26,938 nucleotides of DNA from JAQBDA01 sp041301185 (lineage in GTDB: Bacteria; Chloroflexota; Anaerolineae; Anaerolineales; UBA4823). A program made the translations under genes and the position numbers. Position 1 is the stretch's first letter. Each line of letters starts with the position of its first letter. The DNA lies in assembly GCA_041301185.1 (NCBI GenBank), contig JBFYSV010000051.1:1-26938 (forward strand), written 5' to 3'. A model generated the notes under the pieces. The model was not told where the DNA came from. It saw only the letters and a list, made by a program, of their open reading frames with translations, and did not search any database. Of this stretch, positions 8,317 to 16,026 are shown one piece after another.

Positions 8317-9095
8317 TGTCAACCAGTCAAATTTCTATTAACGGCCATTCGATATTTGTCGAGCAGCGAGGCGCTGCGGGTGGGCTGCCGGTGATCTTGC
8401 TGCATCATGGCTTGGGGTCTACCCGCGCCTGGCGGTCTCAAATGACCGCCCTGGCTAAGGCTAGCTATCACGTCATTTCCTATGATCGCTGGGGATACGG
8501 GCGCTCTGACCCGCGGGCAAAGCTATCTATGCCATATTTTCAAGATGACCAGGACGATTTGCTGGCGATCCTGGATCAGTTACAGATCGAACGGGCTGCA
8601 CTGGTCGGGCATAGCGACGGGGGAACCATTGCCCTTTATTTTGCCGCCCGTTTTCCGCAGCGGGTGAGCTGCCTGGTGACCCTGGCGGCGCACGCCTACG
8701 TGGAAGGGAAGATGACCCTTGGTCTCCCGCATGTCCTCCAGCAATACCAGGGAGATGCAGAATTCCGAGCCAGACTTCAGCGCCGGCATGGCGACAAGAC
8801 CGAAGCAGTGGTGATGGGCTGGATTAACGGCTGGCACAAGGATTCCAACCTGAGCTGGGACATGCGCCCAGATCTGGCGCAAATCCGCTGCCCGGTGCTG
8901 GTGATGCAGGGTGAGGCGGATGAGCATGCCACGCCACAGCACGCCTACGAGATCGCCCAAGCCATCCCGGACGCGGAGCTGGTTTTGCTCCCAGGAGCCC
9001 ATCACATGTTCCAGCGCGAGCAGGCAAAAGAGGTCAACCGGCGGTTGCTGGAATTCCTCGGACAGGCCGTCGGACAGGAGTTGGCTGATGTTTAA
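8316..9095 (+). CDS. Alpha/beta hydrolase embedded in the carboxylase operon
   Basis: About 259 residues, the full length of a single-domain alpha/beta hydrolase. The oxyanion-hole motif is LLHHGLGSTRAW (near residue 30). The nucleophile elbow is VGHSDGGTIAL (Ser near residue 98), the acid is in QGEADEHATP, and the catalytic His is in PGAHHMFQ near the C-terminus. No signal peptide, so cytoplasmic. The ATG shares its A with the carboxyltransferase stop (TGATG), and the gene end overlaps the biotin carboxylase start by 8 bases, so it is coupled on both sides to carboxylase subunits. An in-frame GTG one codon earlier (8313) is an alternative start. A thioesterase-like or ester-clearing role linked to the carboxylase is possible, but substrate specificity cannot be read. 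Confidence 0.88.
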   Translation: MSTSQISINGHSIFVEQRGAAGGLPVILLHHGLGSTRAWRSQMTALAKASYHVISYDRWGYGRSDPRAKLSMPYFQDDQDDLLAILDQLQIERAALVGHSDGGTIALYFAARFPQRVSCLVTLAAHAYVEGKMTLGLPHVLQQYQGDAEFRARLQRRHGDKTEAVVMGWINGWHKDSNLSWDMRPDLAQIRCPVLVMQGEADEHATPQHAYEIAQAIPDAELVLLPGAHHMFQREQAKEVNRRLLEFLGQAVGQELADV

Positions 9096-10602
9096 TAAGG
9101 TGCTGATCGCTAACCGTGGCGAGATTGCTGTGCGCATTATCCGCGCCTGCCGCGAGCTGGGCATGCAGACCGTAGCGGTGTTTTCAGAGGCGGACCGTCA
9201 GGCGCTACACGTGCGCTATGCCGACGAGGCTTACCTGCTGGGACCGCCACCGTCGCGCGAGTCCTACCTGCTTGGCGAGAAGATCATCGATATCGCCTTG
9301 AAAAGCGGGGCGGGTGGCATCCACCCTGGTTATGGCTTCCTGGCAGAACGGGCTGATTTTGCCCAGGCTTGCCTGGACGCCGGGCTGGCATTTATTGGCC
9401 CCAAACCTTCCGCGATTGCCGCTATGGGTGATAAAGCCGTAGCACGCTCCACGGTACGGCGGGCGGGCGTGCCGGTAGTGCCTGGCACGGAGGGTGAAGG
9501 CTCATTAGGTGATGAAGAATTGCTGTCGCTGGCTCCGGAGATCGGTTTCCCTTTGCTCATCAAAGCTACGGCGGGGGGCGGCGGCAAGGGCATGCGTGAG
9601 GTCAGCTCCCTGGATGAGATGCCATCTCTGTTACACTCTGCCCGCCGTGAGGCGGAGGCCTCCTTTGGGGATGGCAATGTCTATCTGGAAAAGCTGCTTG
9701 AAGGTGCTCGCCATATCGAGATCCAGGTGCTGGCAGATGCCCACGGCAACGTGATCCACCTCGGAGAGCGCGAGTGCTCCCTGCAGCGCCGCCACCAGAA
9801 ACTGCTCGAAGAGACCCCCTCCCCCTTTGTTAGTGATAACGAAGAGCTGCGCCAGAGCATGGGCGCCCTGGCTGTGCGCGCCGCCCAGGCGGTGGGCTAC
9901 GTCAATGCCGGCACGATCGAATTCCTGGTGGACAAAGATAAAAACTACTATTTCCTGGAGATGAACACCCGCCTGCAAGTTGAGCACCCTGTGACCGAGA
10001 TGGTCACAGGCGTGGATATTGTCAAAGAGCAGATTCGCATTGCCCGCGGACGGCAGATGCGCTACACCCAGGATGATATCTTTATGAACGGCTGGGCGAT
10101 CGAATGCCGCATAAACGCCGAGGATCCGTATAACAATTTCCTGCCCTCCACCGGGCGGATTACCCACAGCCTGCTGCCAACCGGCCCTGGCGTGCGGGTC
10201 GATACAGGGGTGTACCCGGGCTTCGAGATCTCTCCATATTACGACTCGCTCATCTCCAAGCTGATTGTGTGGGGTGAGACGCGCGCCGAAGCTATTTTAC
10301 GCATGCGCCGTTCGTTGGAGGAGTACAAGATCGTCGGCGTTCGCACCAATATCCCGTTCCACCAGAACCTGATGGACTCACACCGCTTCATGGGCGGGCA
10401 GTACGATACCCGCTTTGTTGAGAAGCGATTTTCGATGGAAGCAGCTGAAGAGGGCAAGACCGACCAATCTGGCATCGCCGCCATCATTGCCACCCTGGTC
10501 GCTCACCAGCAGACCCAACGCGCCGCCCATATCATCCAGCGCGGTGAGCGAGACACCAGCAACTGGAAATGGCTCAGCCGTTGGGAGCGATTGCACCGTT
10601 AA
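9088..10602 (+). CDS. accC: Biotin carboxylase subunit of acyl-CoA carboxylase
   Basis: A 504-residue ATP-grasp enzyme that carboxylates biotin on the carrier protein using ATP and bicarbonate. The N-terminal domain begins FNKVLIANRGEIAVRIIRA, with IHPGYGFLAERADFA. The ATP-grasp glycine loop is KATAGGGGKGMR (about 158-169), and the catalytic and metal region is FLEMNTRLQVEHPVTE. The C-terminal domain contains ECRINAEDPYNNFLPS. After the normal end near residue 450 there is an extra tail of about 55 residues, common in larger acyl-CoA carboxylases but absent from the short bacterial AccC. ATG 9088 has CAGGAG (9075-9080) 7 bases upstream and overlaps the hydrolase by 8 bases. The biotin carrier domain is not fused; it is encoded by the next gene. 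Confidence 0.95.
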   Translation: MFNKVLIANRGEIAVRIIRACRELGMQTVAVFSEADRQALHVRYADEAYLLGPPPSRESYLLGEKIIDIALKSGAGGIHPGYGFLAERADFAQACLDAGLAFIGPKPSAIAAMGDKAVARSTVRRAGVPVVPGTEGEGSLGDEELLSLAPEIGFPLLIKATAGGGGKGMREVSSLDEMPSLLHSARREAEASFGDGNVYLEKLLEGARHIEIQVLADAHGNVIHLGERECSLQRRHQKLLEETPSPFVSDNEELRQSMGALAVRAAQAVGYVNAGTIEFLVDKDKNYYFLEMNTRLQVEHPVTEMVTGVDIVKEQIRIARGRQMRYTQDDIFMNGWAIECRINAEDPYNNFLPSTGRITHSLLPTGPGVRVDTGVYPGFEISPYYDSLISKLIVWGETRAEAILRMRRSLEEYKIVGVRTNIPFHQNLMDSHRFMGGQYDTRFVEKRFSMEAAEEGKTDQSGIAAIIATLVAHQQTQRAAHIIQRGERDTSNWKWLSRWERLHR

Positions 10603-10622
10603 TTGTGCCAGGGAGATAACCC

Positions 10623-11120
10623 ATGAATTATGTGACGACGATTGGCGGGCGCGAATATGTGGTGGAGATTGTCGATGAGCGCCATATTATGGTAAATGGT
10701 ACGCTGTGCGAGGTGGATTTTGATAATGTCAGCGACCAGCCAGTCTTTTCCCTGTTGCTGAACGGGCAATCTTACGAGTCGTACGTCTATTCGGGAGATG
10801 AAGGCTGGGAGGTGCTGCTGCATGGCTCGCTTTACCTGGCAAAGGTGGAGGATGAGCGCGAAAAACGGCTCAGGGCATCTACTGGCAGCCGGGTAGCAGA
10901 CCGGGAGGAGTTCCACCTTCGGGCACCCATGCCGGGACTGGTGGTGACTGTCCCCGTGGTAGAAGGTGAGAAGGTCGAGAAAGGGGATGTCCTGCTCATT
11001 CTTGAATCGATGAAGATGCAGAACGAGCTTCGTTCGCCGCGTTCCGGCAAAGTCTCCCGTATGCGGGTAAAGCCTGGCGATAGCGTCGAGCAGCGCCAGA
11101 CTTTGCTCAGCGTTATTTAA
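10623..11120 (+). CDS. Biotin carboxyl carrier protein with PCC-type N-terminal domain
   Basis: A 165-residue carrier subunit that shuttles carboxybiotin between the biotin carboxylase and carboxyltransferase. The C-terminal biotinyl domain (about 96-165) contains LRAPMPGLVVTVPVVEGEKV and the modification site ESMKM, with Lys131 as the biotinylated residue and the usual 35 residues to the C-terminus. The N-terminal 95 residues are beta-rich (VEIVDERHIMVNGTLCEVD) and resemble the BT/linker region that precedes the biotinyl domain in fused propionyl-CoA carboxylase alpha chains. It thus looks like the detached second half of such an alpha subunit, not a fatty-acid-synthesis AccB. GGGAG lies about 8 bases before the ATG, and the gap from the biotin carboxylase gene is 20 bases. 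Confidence 0.92.
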   Translation: MNYVTTIGGREYVVEIVDERHIMVNGTLCEVDFDNVSDQPVFSLLLNGQSYESYVYSGDEGWEVLLHGSLYLAKVEDEREKRLRASTGSRVADREEFHLRAPMPGLVVTVPVVEGEKVEKGDVLLILESMKMQNELRSPRSGKVSRMRVKPGDSVEQRQTLLSVI

Positions 11121-11142
11121 TTTCCAAGAATTTGGAGCGCCA

Positions 11143-11763
11143 ATGAAAGACCAGGAATTAGAAGTCAAGTTTATTATTGCGAGCCTTCCTGCTCTGGAGG
11201 GTCGCTTGCAATCCCTGGGAGCGCAATTGGTCCAGCCGCGCCTGCACGAAGTCAACCTGCGCCTGGATACCCCTGACCTCTCCCTAACAAAATCGCTGCA
11301 GGTGCTCCGCCTGCGCCAGGACAGCCTGGCAAGGGTGACTTACAAAGGACCCGGCCGCGACCTGGGCGGTGTGCGCATCCGCCAGGAGCTCGAGTTCGTG
11401 GTGAGCGACTTCGAAACTGCCCGCAACCTGTTCAAGGCATTGGGTTTTGACGTGGCGATGATGTACGAAAAATATCGCACGGTCTACGACCTGGATGAGG
11501 TTCACGTAACCCTGGACGAGATGCCGTATGGCGATTTTATTGAAGTCGAAGGTCCGCTGCCTGAGAGCATTCAGGCTGTCAGCCAGCGCCTGGGGGTTGC
11601 CTGGGAGGCACGCGTCCTGGATAGCTATACAGCGCTATTCGATCAGTTGCGCGCCGTGATGGGATTTACCTTCCGTGATCTCAGCTTTGAAAACTTTTCT
11701 GGAGTCAAGACCCCGCTTATGGCGCTGGGTTATAGTTTTGCCGATACGCCCTCCCCGGCCTGA
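11143..11763 (+). CDS. CYTH domain protein (triphosphate tunnel metalloenzyme)
   Basis: A 206-residue protein with the ExExK signature at the very N-terminus (E5-L-E7-V-K9), which in CYTH enzymes coordinates metal and triphosphate. Further tunnel residues are visible in LRLRQDS, VTYKGPGRD and IRQELEF, and in the acidic strands VTLDEMPYGDFIEVEGP. The family includes class IV adenylate cyclases, thiamine triphosphatases and inorganic triphosphatases. The sequence does not tell which, and the common annotation as adenylate cyclase should not be taken as function. No CHAD domain is attached. A GGAG lies 8 bases before the ATG, and the gene is 22 bases after the biotin carrier gene. Confidence 0.88.
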   Translation: MKDQELEVKFIIASLPALEGRLQSLGAQLVQPRLHEVNLRLDTPDLSLTKSLQVLRLRQDSLARVTYKGPGRDLGGVRIRQELEFVVSDFETARNLFKALGFDVAMMYEKYRTVYDLDEVHVTLDEMPYGDFIEVEGPLPESIQAVSQRLGVAWEARVLDSYTALFDQLRAVMGFTFRDLSFENFSGVKTPLMALGYSFADTPSPA

Positions 11764-11804
11764 TATGATCTTGCCTGGGGGAGGGGACGGAGGGTTGGTT
11801 GCCG

Positions 11805-12380
11805 ATGCCAAACTGCTATGACCTGACCCAAGTTTCTCCGGCTATCATGCGGCGTAGAGAGCTGGCGCAAGATGACGAATGGATCGCCGCTTTTTTACAG
11901 CGCATCCAGGTCGGGCATGTCGCCACGCGCTGGGATGACCAGCCCTTCATCACCCCGACGACTTTCTGGTACGATGCTGAGCGCCATGAGATCTATTTCC
12001 ACTCCAATATTATCGGGCGCTTGCAGGCGAACAGCGTTCGCCACCCCCAGGCGTGCTTTGAGGCCAGCCAGGCGGGCAAACTGCTGCCTTCCAATGTCGC
12101 CCTGGAGTTCAGCATCCAGTATGAGAGCGCGGTTGCGTTTGGGCTGATCCGATTGCTGGCAGACCCCGAGGAGAAACGCCGCGCCCTATACGGCCTGATT
12201 GAAAAATATTTTCCAAGGATGCAGCCAGGCGCACATTACCGGCCGATCAGCAATGCCGAATTGAAACAAACTGCGGTGTATGCCATCTCCATCCAAAGTT
12301 GGTCTGGAAAATGCAACTGGCCTGAGAAAGCCGAGCAAAGCCCGGATTGGGAGCCGCTCGGTGCCGAATGGTTTTCTTAG
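11805..12380 (+). CDS. Pyridoxamine 5'-phosphate oxidase-like FMN-binding split-barrel protein
   Basis: About 191 residues with the PPOX/NimA-like split-barrel pattern. After a helix (DDEWIAAFLQRIQVGHVATR) come the strands QPFITPTTFWYDAERHEIYF and HSNIIGRLQANSVRHPQACF. The family C-terminus is recognisable as QTAVYAISIQSWSGKCNW. Members bind flavin, heme or F420 and act as nitro- or small-molecule reductases; the substrate here is unknown. GGAGGG (11789-11794) lies 10 bases before ATG 11805. An in-frame TTG at 11799 and a downstream ATG at 11848 (just before RRRELAQ) are alternative starts. It lies in the long plus-strand unit, 41 bases after the CYTH gene. Confidence 0.8.
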   Translation: MPNCYDLTQVSPAIMRRRELAQDDEWIAAFLQRIQVGHVATRWDDQPFITPTTFWYDAERHEIYFHSNIIGRLQANSVRHPQACFEASQAGKLLPSNVALEFSIQYESAVAFGLIRLLADPEEKRRALYGLIEKYFPRMQPGAHYRPISNAELKQTAVYAISIQSWSGKCNWPEKAEQSPDWEPLGAEWFS

Positions 12381-12398
12381 ATGCTTGGAGAGTGAGCC

Positions 12399-13826
12399 GT
12401 GCAAGAGCTCTTACTGGGTCCGATTGTGGGTGGGCTTTCGTCTCAACGCGCCCACCTGTGGGGCCGCGCCAGTGGTCCGGGGACGCTGCATGCCTGGCTG
12501 GGCAGCAAGCCCGATCTTAGCGATGCCCGCCTGGCTGGTAAATCTCTGCCGCTGGCCTCTGATAGTGGCTTTGCCGGCGTGGCGCCGCTTAGCGATCTGT
12601 CCCCCGATACCCACTATCGATACGCCCTGACCCTCAGCGACCAGCCTCCTACCCCTGACCAGGCGCCTTTCGCCCGGTTCACCACTTTTCCACCGGATCG
12701 CCAGCCCCAATCGTTTGCTTTTGCCTTTGGATCGTGCTTTCGACCCAAGGATGAGAACGGCGGGCAGATATTTGGCGCCTTGGACCGCGTGCGGCAAAGC
12801 GAGAACCTGCGTTTCATCCTGCTCATCGGCGACCAGATCTATGCGGATGCTTTCCAGTATAACGGGATTGGCAAGATCGCCTGCAACCTGGAAGAATACC
12901 GCCAGGTGTACACTTACACCTGGTCGCGACCAACCTTACGCCGCTTACTGGTAAACCTGCCCGCTTTCATGACCCTGGATGATCACGAAGTGGACGATGA
13001 CTGGCGCTGGCTGGATAGCGACCGCAACTGGGCGCATATCCCCTGGTGGGATCAGTTACAGCGTTGGTTCCAGGGACGCCCTCCCCAGGAGCGGCATGTT
13101 CCCCTCAAGCGCGTCCAGGACGCCTTGCAAGCATACTGGGAGCACCAGGGCATGCATGCCCCCCATTTAGAGCTGCCTCCAGCGATCAATATCGCCGGTC
13201 AATATGATCTGCCCCTGAACGATCCCGGTTCTTTAGCCTATGCTTTCACCTTCGGTGGGGCTGCCTTTTTTGTCATGGACACCCGTACCATGCGGGTACG
13301 CAACCTGCGCGAGCGCTCGATGCTGGGTGAAGGACAATGGAAGGCGCTGGAAGCCTGGCTGCTGCACGTCAAGGACGCCTACCCGGTGAAGTTCCTGGTC
13401 TCATCCTGCTCGCTGCTATTCCGGATGAGCGTAGATATCCCCCGCGACCGTTGGACGGGCTTTCCGCGTGAGCGCGACCGGTTGCTGCATTTCCTGGCGG
13501 CTAACGGTATTGAAGGTGTTTATGTGCTGGCAGGGGATCTGCATTCTGCGCATGCCATCCGCAGCGAGTTGTACGGTCCCCAGGAGCGTAACCTGCCGCT
13601 CTGGGAGTTTTGCTCCACGCCTTTTGAGCAGGCGCCGAATACCCTGGCGCGCTACACATATCTGCCATTGCGCTCTGCGGCGATTAGAAAGCAAGACCTG
13701 CTGTTCACCATCGCTGCCAATAATTTTGGATTGGTGCGGGTAGATTTCAAGGATGGTGTGTTTAAACAGGTTCGTTTTGAGATCTATGGCGAAAACGGGG
13801 AGTTGCTTGGCGAGGCAGGAGAGTAA
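12399..13826 (+). CDS. PhoD-like phosphatase without a signal peptide
   Basis: A 475-residue metallophosphatase of the PhoD/alkaline phosphatase D family. The N-terminal Fn3-like domain (about 1-95) contains LSDLSPDTHYRYAL. The metal-binding core follows as FAFGSCFRP, LLIGDQIYAD, TLDDHEVDDDW and VLAGDLHSAHA, all standard ligand motifs. Secreted PhoD proteins begin with a twin-arginine signal; here the protein starts directly with MQELLLGPIVGG, so it is probably cytoplasmic. The start is GTG 12399 with TTGGAG ending 8 bases upstream. The substrate is likely a phosphodiester or phosphomonoester. It is the last gene of the plus-strand unit and ends 5 bases from the convergent murI stop, with no visible terminator between them. 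Confidence 0.88.
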   Translation: MQELLLGPIVGGLSSQRAHLWGRASGPGTLHAWLGSKPDLSDARLAGKSLPLASDSGFAGVAPLSDLSPDTHYRYALTLSDQPPTPDQAPFARFTTFPPDRQPQSFAFAFGSCFRPKDENGGQIFGALDRVRQSENLRFILLIGDQIYADAFQYNGIGKIACNLEEYRQVYTYTWSRPTLRRLLVNLPAFMTLDDHEVDDDWRWLDSDRNWAHIPWWDQLQRWFQGRPPQERHVPLKRVQDALQAYWEHQGMHAPHLELPPAINIAGQYDLPLNDPGSLAYAFTFGGAAFFVMDTRTMRVRNLRERSMLGEGQWKALEAWLLHVKDAYPVKFLVSSCSLLFRMSVDIPRDRWTGFPRERDRLLHFLAANGIEGVYVLAGDLHSAHAIRSELYGPQERNLPLWEFCSTPFEQAPNTLARYTYLPLRSAAIRKQDLLFTIAANNFGLVRVDFKDGVFKQVRFEIYGENGELLGEAGE

Positions 13827-13831
13827 GCCGT

Positions 13832-14650
13832 TCAGCTTTCTTTGCGGATTGTATCCCAATCGATGTGTTCTGCTGTCCCGTCAGAGCCTACCAGGGCAGA
13901 TAGCATGCTTCCCAAGCGGGTGGCGTCTCCGGTGGTCAGGTAGCGCACGCTCCCTTGGGTATCACTTTGATAGACCAGATTATGGGCTCGCAGCACCCGT
14001 TCTACCTGGCGCGCTACTGCCGGCGCAGGGTCGATCACCCGCACTGAATCGCCGGTTATTTCCTGGATGAGCGGGATGACAAAGGGGTAGTGGGTGCAGC
14101 CCAGGACTACGGTGTCGATACCGGCTGCCAGCATGGGATGCAGCGCCTGCTCCAGGATTTGCCGCGTTTCCGGAGAGCTGATCTCCCCAGTCTCGATCTG
14201 GCCCACCAGGCCCGGGCAGGTATCTTGAAGCACGGTCACCCCCCTGGCAAAGCGCTCTAAAACCGAGGCGTACAGCGCACCCTGGAAGGTCGCCGGGGTG
14301 GCAAGCACCCCGACTACGCCGCTGTGGGTGTGCTCTGCGGCGGGTTTGACCGCCGGCTCCATACCAACGAAAGGAATTTGTGGGAAAACCTGGCGCAGGT
14401 GGTGCAGGGCGGCTGCCGAAGCGGCGTTGCACGCCACCACGATCAGCTTGGTGCCCTGGGAGATCAGATACGCGCTGATCGCCTCAGCGAAATCTCTCAC
14501 TTCTTCCAGCGGGCGCGGACCATAGGGTACATGCGCCTGATCTGCCAGGAAGAGCAGCCTCTCGCCCGGCAGATGCCGGCGGACCTCCCGCAGCACAGAG
14601 AGCCCGCCGATGCCCGAGTCGAAGATACCGAGCGGCGCCGGGGAGCTCAA
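13832..14650 (-). CDS. murI: Glutamate racemase
   Basis: A 272-residue cofactor-independent racemase making D-glutamate for peptidoglycan. The two catalytic cysteines are in VVACNAAS (C74) and VLGCTHYPF (C185). The N-terminal GIFDSGIGGLSVL carries the conserved Asp11, and HVPYGPRP is the usual substrate loop. The start is TTG 14650, whose last two bases form the start of the upstream gene's TGA stop (TTGA), so translation is probably coupled. No ATG fits before the conserved N-terminus. It is the third gene after rplS and the amidotransferase-like gene, and its presence supports a peptidoglycan-containing wall. Confidence 0.93.
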   Translation of the reverse strand: MSSPAPLGIFDSGIGGLSVLREVRRHLPGERLLFLADQAHVPYGPRPLEEVRDFAEAISAYLISQGTKLIVVACNAASAAALHHLRQVFPQIPFVGMEPAVKPAAEHTHSGVVGVLATPATFQGALYASVLERFARGVTVLQDTCPGLVGQIETGEISSPETRQILEQALHPMLAAGIDTVVLGCTHYPFVIPLIQEITGDSVRVIDPAPAVARQVERVLRAHNLVYQSDTQGSVRYLTTGDATRLGSMLSALVGSDGTAEHIDWDTIRKES

Positions 14651-15366
14651 CGGCTACAAGCCCTCACGAACTCGCTAAAGAGCGCCCGCATTGCCAGGTG
14701 GGCTTGCAGCCATTCCGGATGCCACTGGACTGCCAGCCCAAACGGGTAATCATTGACCTGGACGGCTTCGATCAACCCGTCCGGGGCGTGAGCGATTGCC
14801 CGAAGCCCGGCAGCCAGCAGGCGGACCCCCTGGTGGTGCAGGCTGTTCACCTCGAGGCGGTTTGCCCCCAGGATGCCCGCCAGACGGGTATCTTGTTCCA
14901 CCGTTATTGGGTGTGCCAGGTAATCTGGGGCTTGGTCAGAGAAGAAATCATGCTTCATGGACTGGGGGTTTTGCGCCAGCAAGTCTTCATACAGGCTTCC
15001 CCCCAGAGCAACGTTGACCAATTGCAACCCGCGGCAGATGCCCAGGAATGGCATTCTGCGATCGTAAGCTGCCTGGAAAAGGGCGATCTCTACCCGGTCA
15101 CGATCTTCGTCCACCGAGTTAACCAGCGGGTGTGGCTGGTTTCCATAACGCGCCGGGTGCACATCGCCGCCCCCGGTGAAGATGATCCCATCCAGGCGGG
15201 GCAGCAGCTCGATCAGGGTTGGCTCTGGGAGACCCAGTGGAATCAAAACGGGCGTGCCGCCAGCCTGAGAAACAGCCTGGACGTACGCCTCGTTGACGCC
15301 GATGGTTGGGAAATTGTTCCGGCTGAGCGTGCGGAAGGTGGTGATGCCGATCAGCGGGGTGACCAA
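14647..15366 (-). CDS. Gamma-glutamyl-gamma-aminobutyrate hydrolase-like class I amidotransferase (peptidase C26)
   Basis: A 239-residue class I glutamine-amidotransferase-fold hydrolase. The nucleophile elbow is FLGICRGLQLVNVALGG (Cys111), and the other triad members are in VQWHPEW (His216, Glu218). The FTGGGDVHPARYG loop is typical of the PuuD/C26 group, which cleaves gamma-glutamyl bonds. The physiological substrate here is unknown, and a role in gamma-glutamyl compound turnover is inference. The start is TTG 15366, two bases after the rplS stop, because no ATG or GTG precedes the conserved PLIGITT; no clear Shine-Dalgarno is present, so coupling to rplS is likely. The stop overlaps the murI start. 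Confidence 0.88.
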   Translation of the reverse strand: MVTPLIGITTFRTLSRNNFPTIGVNEAYVQAVSQAGGTPVLIPLGLPEPTLIELLPRLDGIIFTGGGDVHPARYGNQPHPLVNSVDEDRDRVEIALFQAAYDRRMPFLGICRGLQLVNVALGGSLYEDLLAQNPQSMKHDFFSDQAPDYLAHPITVEQDTRLAGILGANRLEVNSLHHQGVRLLAAGLRAIAHAPDGLIEAVQVNDYPFGLAVQWHPEWLQAHLAMRALFSEFVRACSR

Positions 15367-15368
15367 AG

Positions 15369-15719
15369 CTAGGCGGTGAATTTTTGCTTGAGTCGGGAAC
15401 GCTTGCCGGTGCGTTCGCGCAGGAAGTAAAGCTGGGCGCGGCGCACATGCGAGTGGCGTTCCACCAGCACTTTTTCCAGGCGCGGCGAGCGGGTCAGGAA
15501 AGTGCGCTCCACGCCGATGCCGTTACTGGCAATGCGCCGCACGGTGAAGTTGGCGTTGTTGCCGCTATTGCGCAGGCGGATGATCGTGCCGCGAAATTCC
15601 TGGGTGCGCTCAGTGTTGCCCTCTTTAATGCGGATGAAGACCTTTACCAAATCTCCCGGGCGCAGCTCGGGGACGTTTTCGTTGACTGGTGCCTCTACGG
15701 CTTTCATCAGTTCGCTCAT
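15369..15719 (-). CDS. rplS: 50S ribosomal protein L19
   Basis: A 116-residue L19 of normal length. Diagnostic stretches are LRPGDLVKVFIRIKEGNTER, TQEFRGTIIRLRNSG, the GIGVERTF loop, SPRLEKV and the C-terminal VRRAQLYFLRERTGKRSR. L19 sits at the 30S-50S interface. AAAGGAATTGAAAAATG gives a good ribosome site. The gene leads a three-gene unit and is preceded by a leader of about 110 bases with two hairpins. In many bacteria rplS follows trmD; here it does not. Confidence 0.97.
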   Translation of the reverse strand: MSELMKAVEAPVNENVPELRPGDLVKVFIRIKEGNTERTQEFRGTIIRLRNSGNNANFTVRRIASNGIGVERTFLTRSPRLEKVLVERHSHVRRAQLYFLRERTGKRSRLKQKFTA

Positions 15720-15755
15720 TTTTCAATTCCTTTACTGTTACGCGTGCTGAGCGTA

Positions 15756-15774
15756 GGGCACGAGCCGTGTGCCC
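15756..15774 (-). promoter_or_regulatory. Hairpin in the rplS leader
   Basis: In the rplS transcript GGGCAC (15774-15769 region) pairs perfectly with GTGCCC across a 7-base loop, about 37 bases before the rplS ATG. It lies between the upstream GC-rich hairpin and the ribosome site. It may be part of an autoregulatory ribosomal-protein leader, but it does not by itself match a leader family I can name. Confidence 0.45.
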
Positions 15775-15809
15775 GCGGTGTAGCACGAAATTTAGCAAAA
15801 TCAAGTTGC

Positions 15810-15831
15810 AATATAAAACCGCCGGAGGCGG
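15810..15831 (-). promoter_or_regulatory. Terminator-like hairpin in the rplS leader (candidate attenuator)
   Basis: On the minus strand CCGCC-TCC-GGCGG (15831-15819) is followed directly by TTTTATATT (15818-15810). It lies just downstream of the predicted rplS transcription start and about 90 bases before the ATG. This is the arrangement expected of a conditional terminator controlling a ribosomal protein operon. Confidence 0.45.
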
Positions 15832-15842
15832 CGCGGGGCGAA

Positions 15843-15871
15843 ATTATACCATGCCCCCCGAGCTTTGAGAA
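15843..15871 (-). promoter_or_regulatory. Promoter of the rplS unit
   Basis: On the minus strand TTCTCA (15871-15866, four of six consensus bases), a 17-base spacer and a perfect TATAAT (15848-15843). It lies about 125 bases before the rplS ATG and is divergent from the tRNA promoter. Confidence 0.6.
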
Positions 15872-15900
15872 GACTGATTTGATTCGAATTGAGTAAATGC

Positions 15901-15929
15901 TTGACCCGTTGCCCAGGCAATGGTAAAAT
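15901..15929 (+). promoter_or_regulatory. Promoter of the tRNA-Glu gene
   Basis: TTGACC (15901-15906), a 17-base spacer and TAAAAT (15924-15929). The mature tRNA begins 18 bases after the -10 box, a typical tRNA promoter distance. Confidence 0.7.
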
Positions 15930-15946
15930 CCTGCGGCAACCAATAT

Positions 15947-16022
15947 GCCCCCATCGTCTAGGGGACCAGGACGCAGCCCTTTCAAGGCTAAAACGAGAGT
16001 TCGAATCTCTCTGGGGGCACCA
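15947..16022 (+). tRNA. tRNA-Glu (anticodon TTC), CCA encoded
   Basis: The acceptor arms GCCCCCA and TGGGGGC pair over 7 bp. The D arm is GTCT/GGAC. The anticodon arm has loop CTTTCAA with anticodon TTC (stem AGCC/GGCT, with a C-A pair at its outer end). The T arm is GAGAG-TTCGAAT-CTCTC. Discriminator A16019 is followed by a genome-encoded CCA (16020-16022). It is a single-gene transcript flanked by its own promoter and terminator. Confidence 0.95.
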
Positions 16023-16026
16023 TGAA

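Noticed and set aside
11143..11763. Calling the CYTH protein an adenylate cyclase
   Set aside because: The ExExK fold is shared by triphosphatases with different substrates, and nothing in the sequence or neighbourhood indicates cAMP production.
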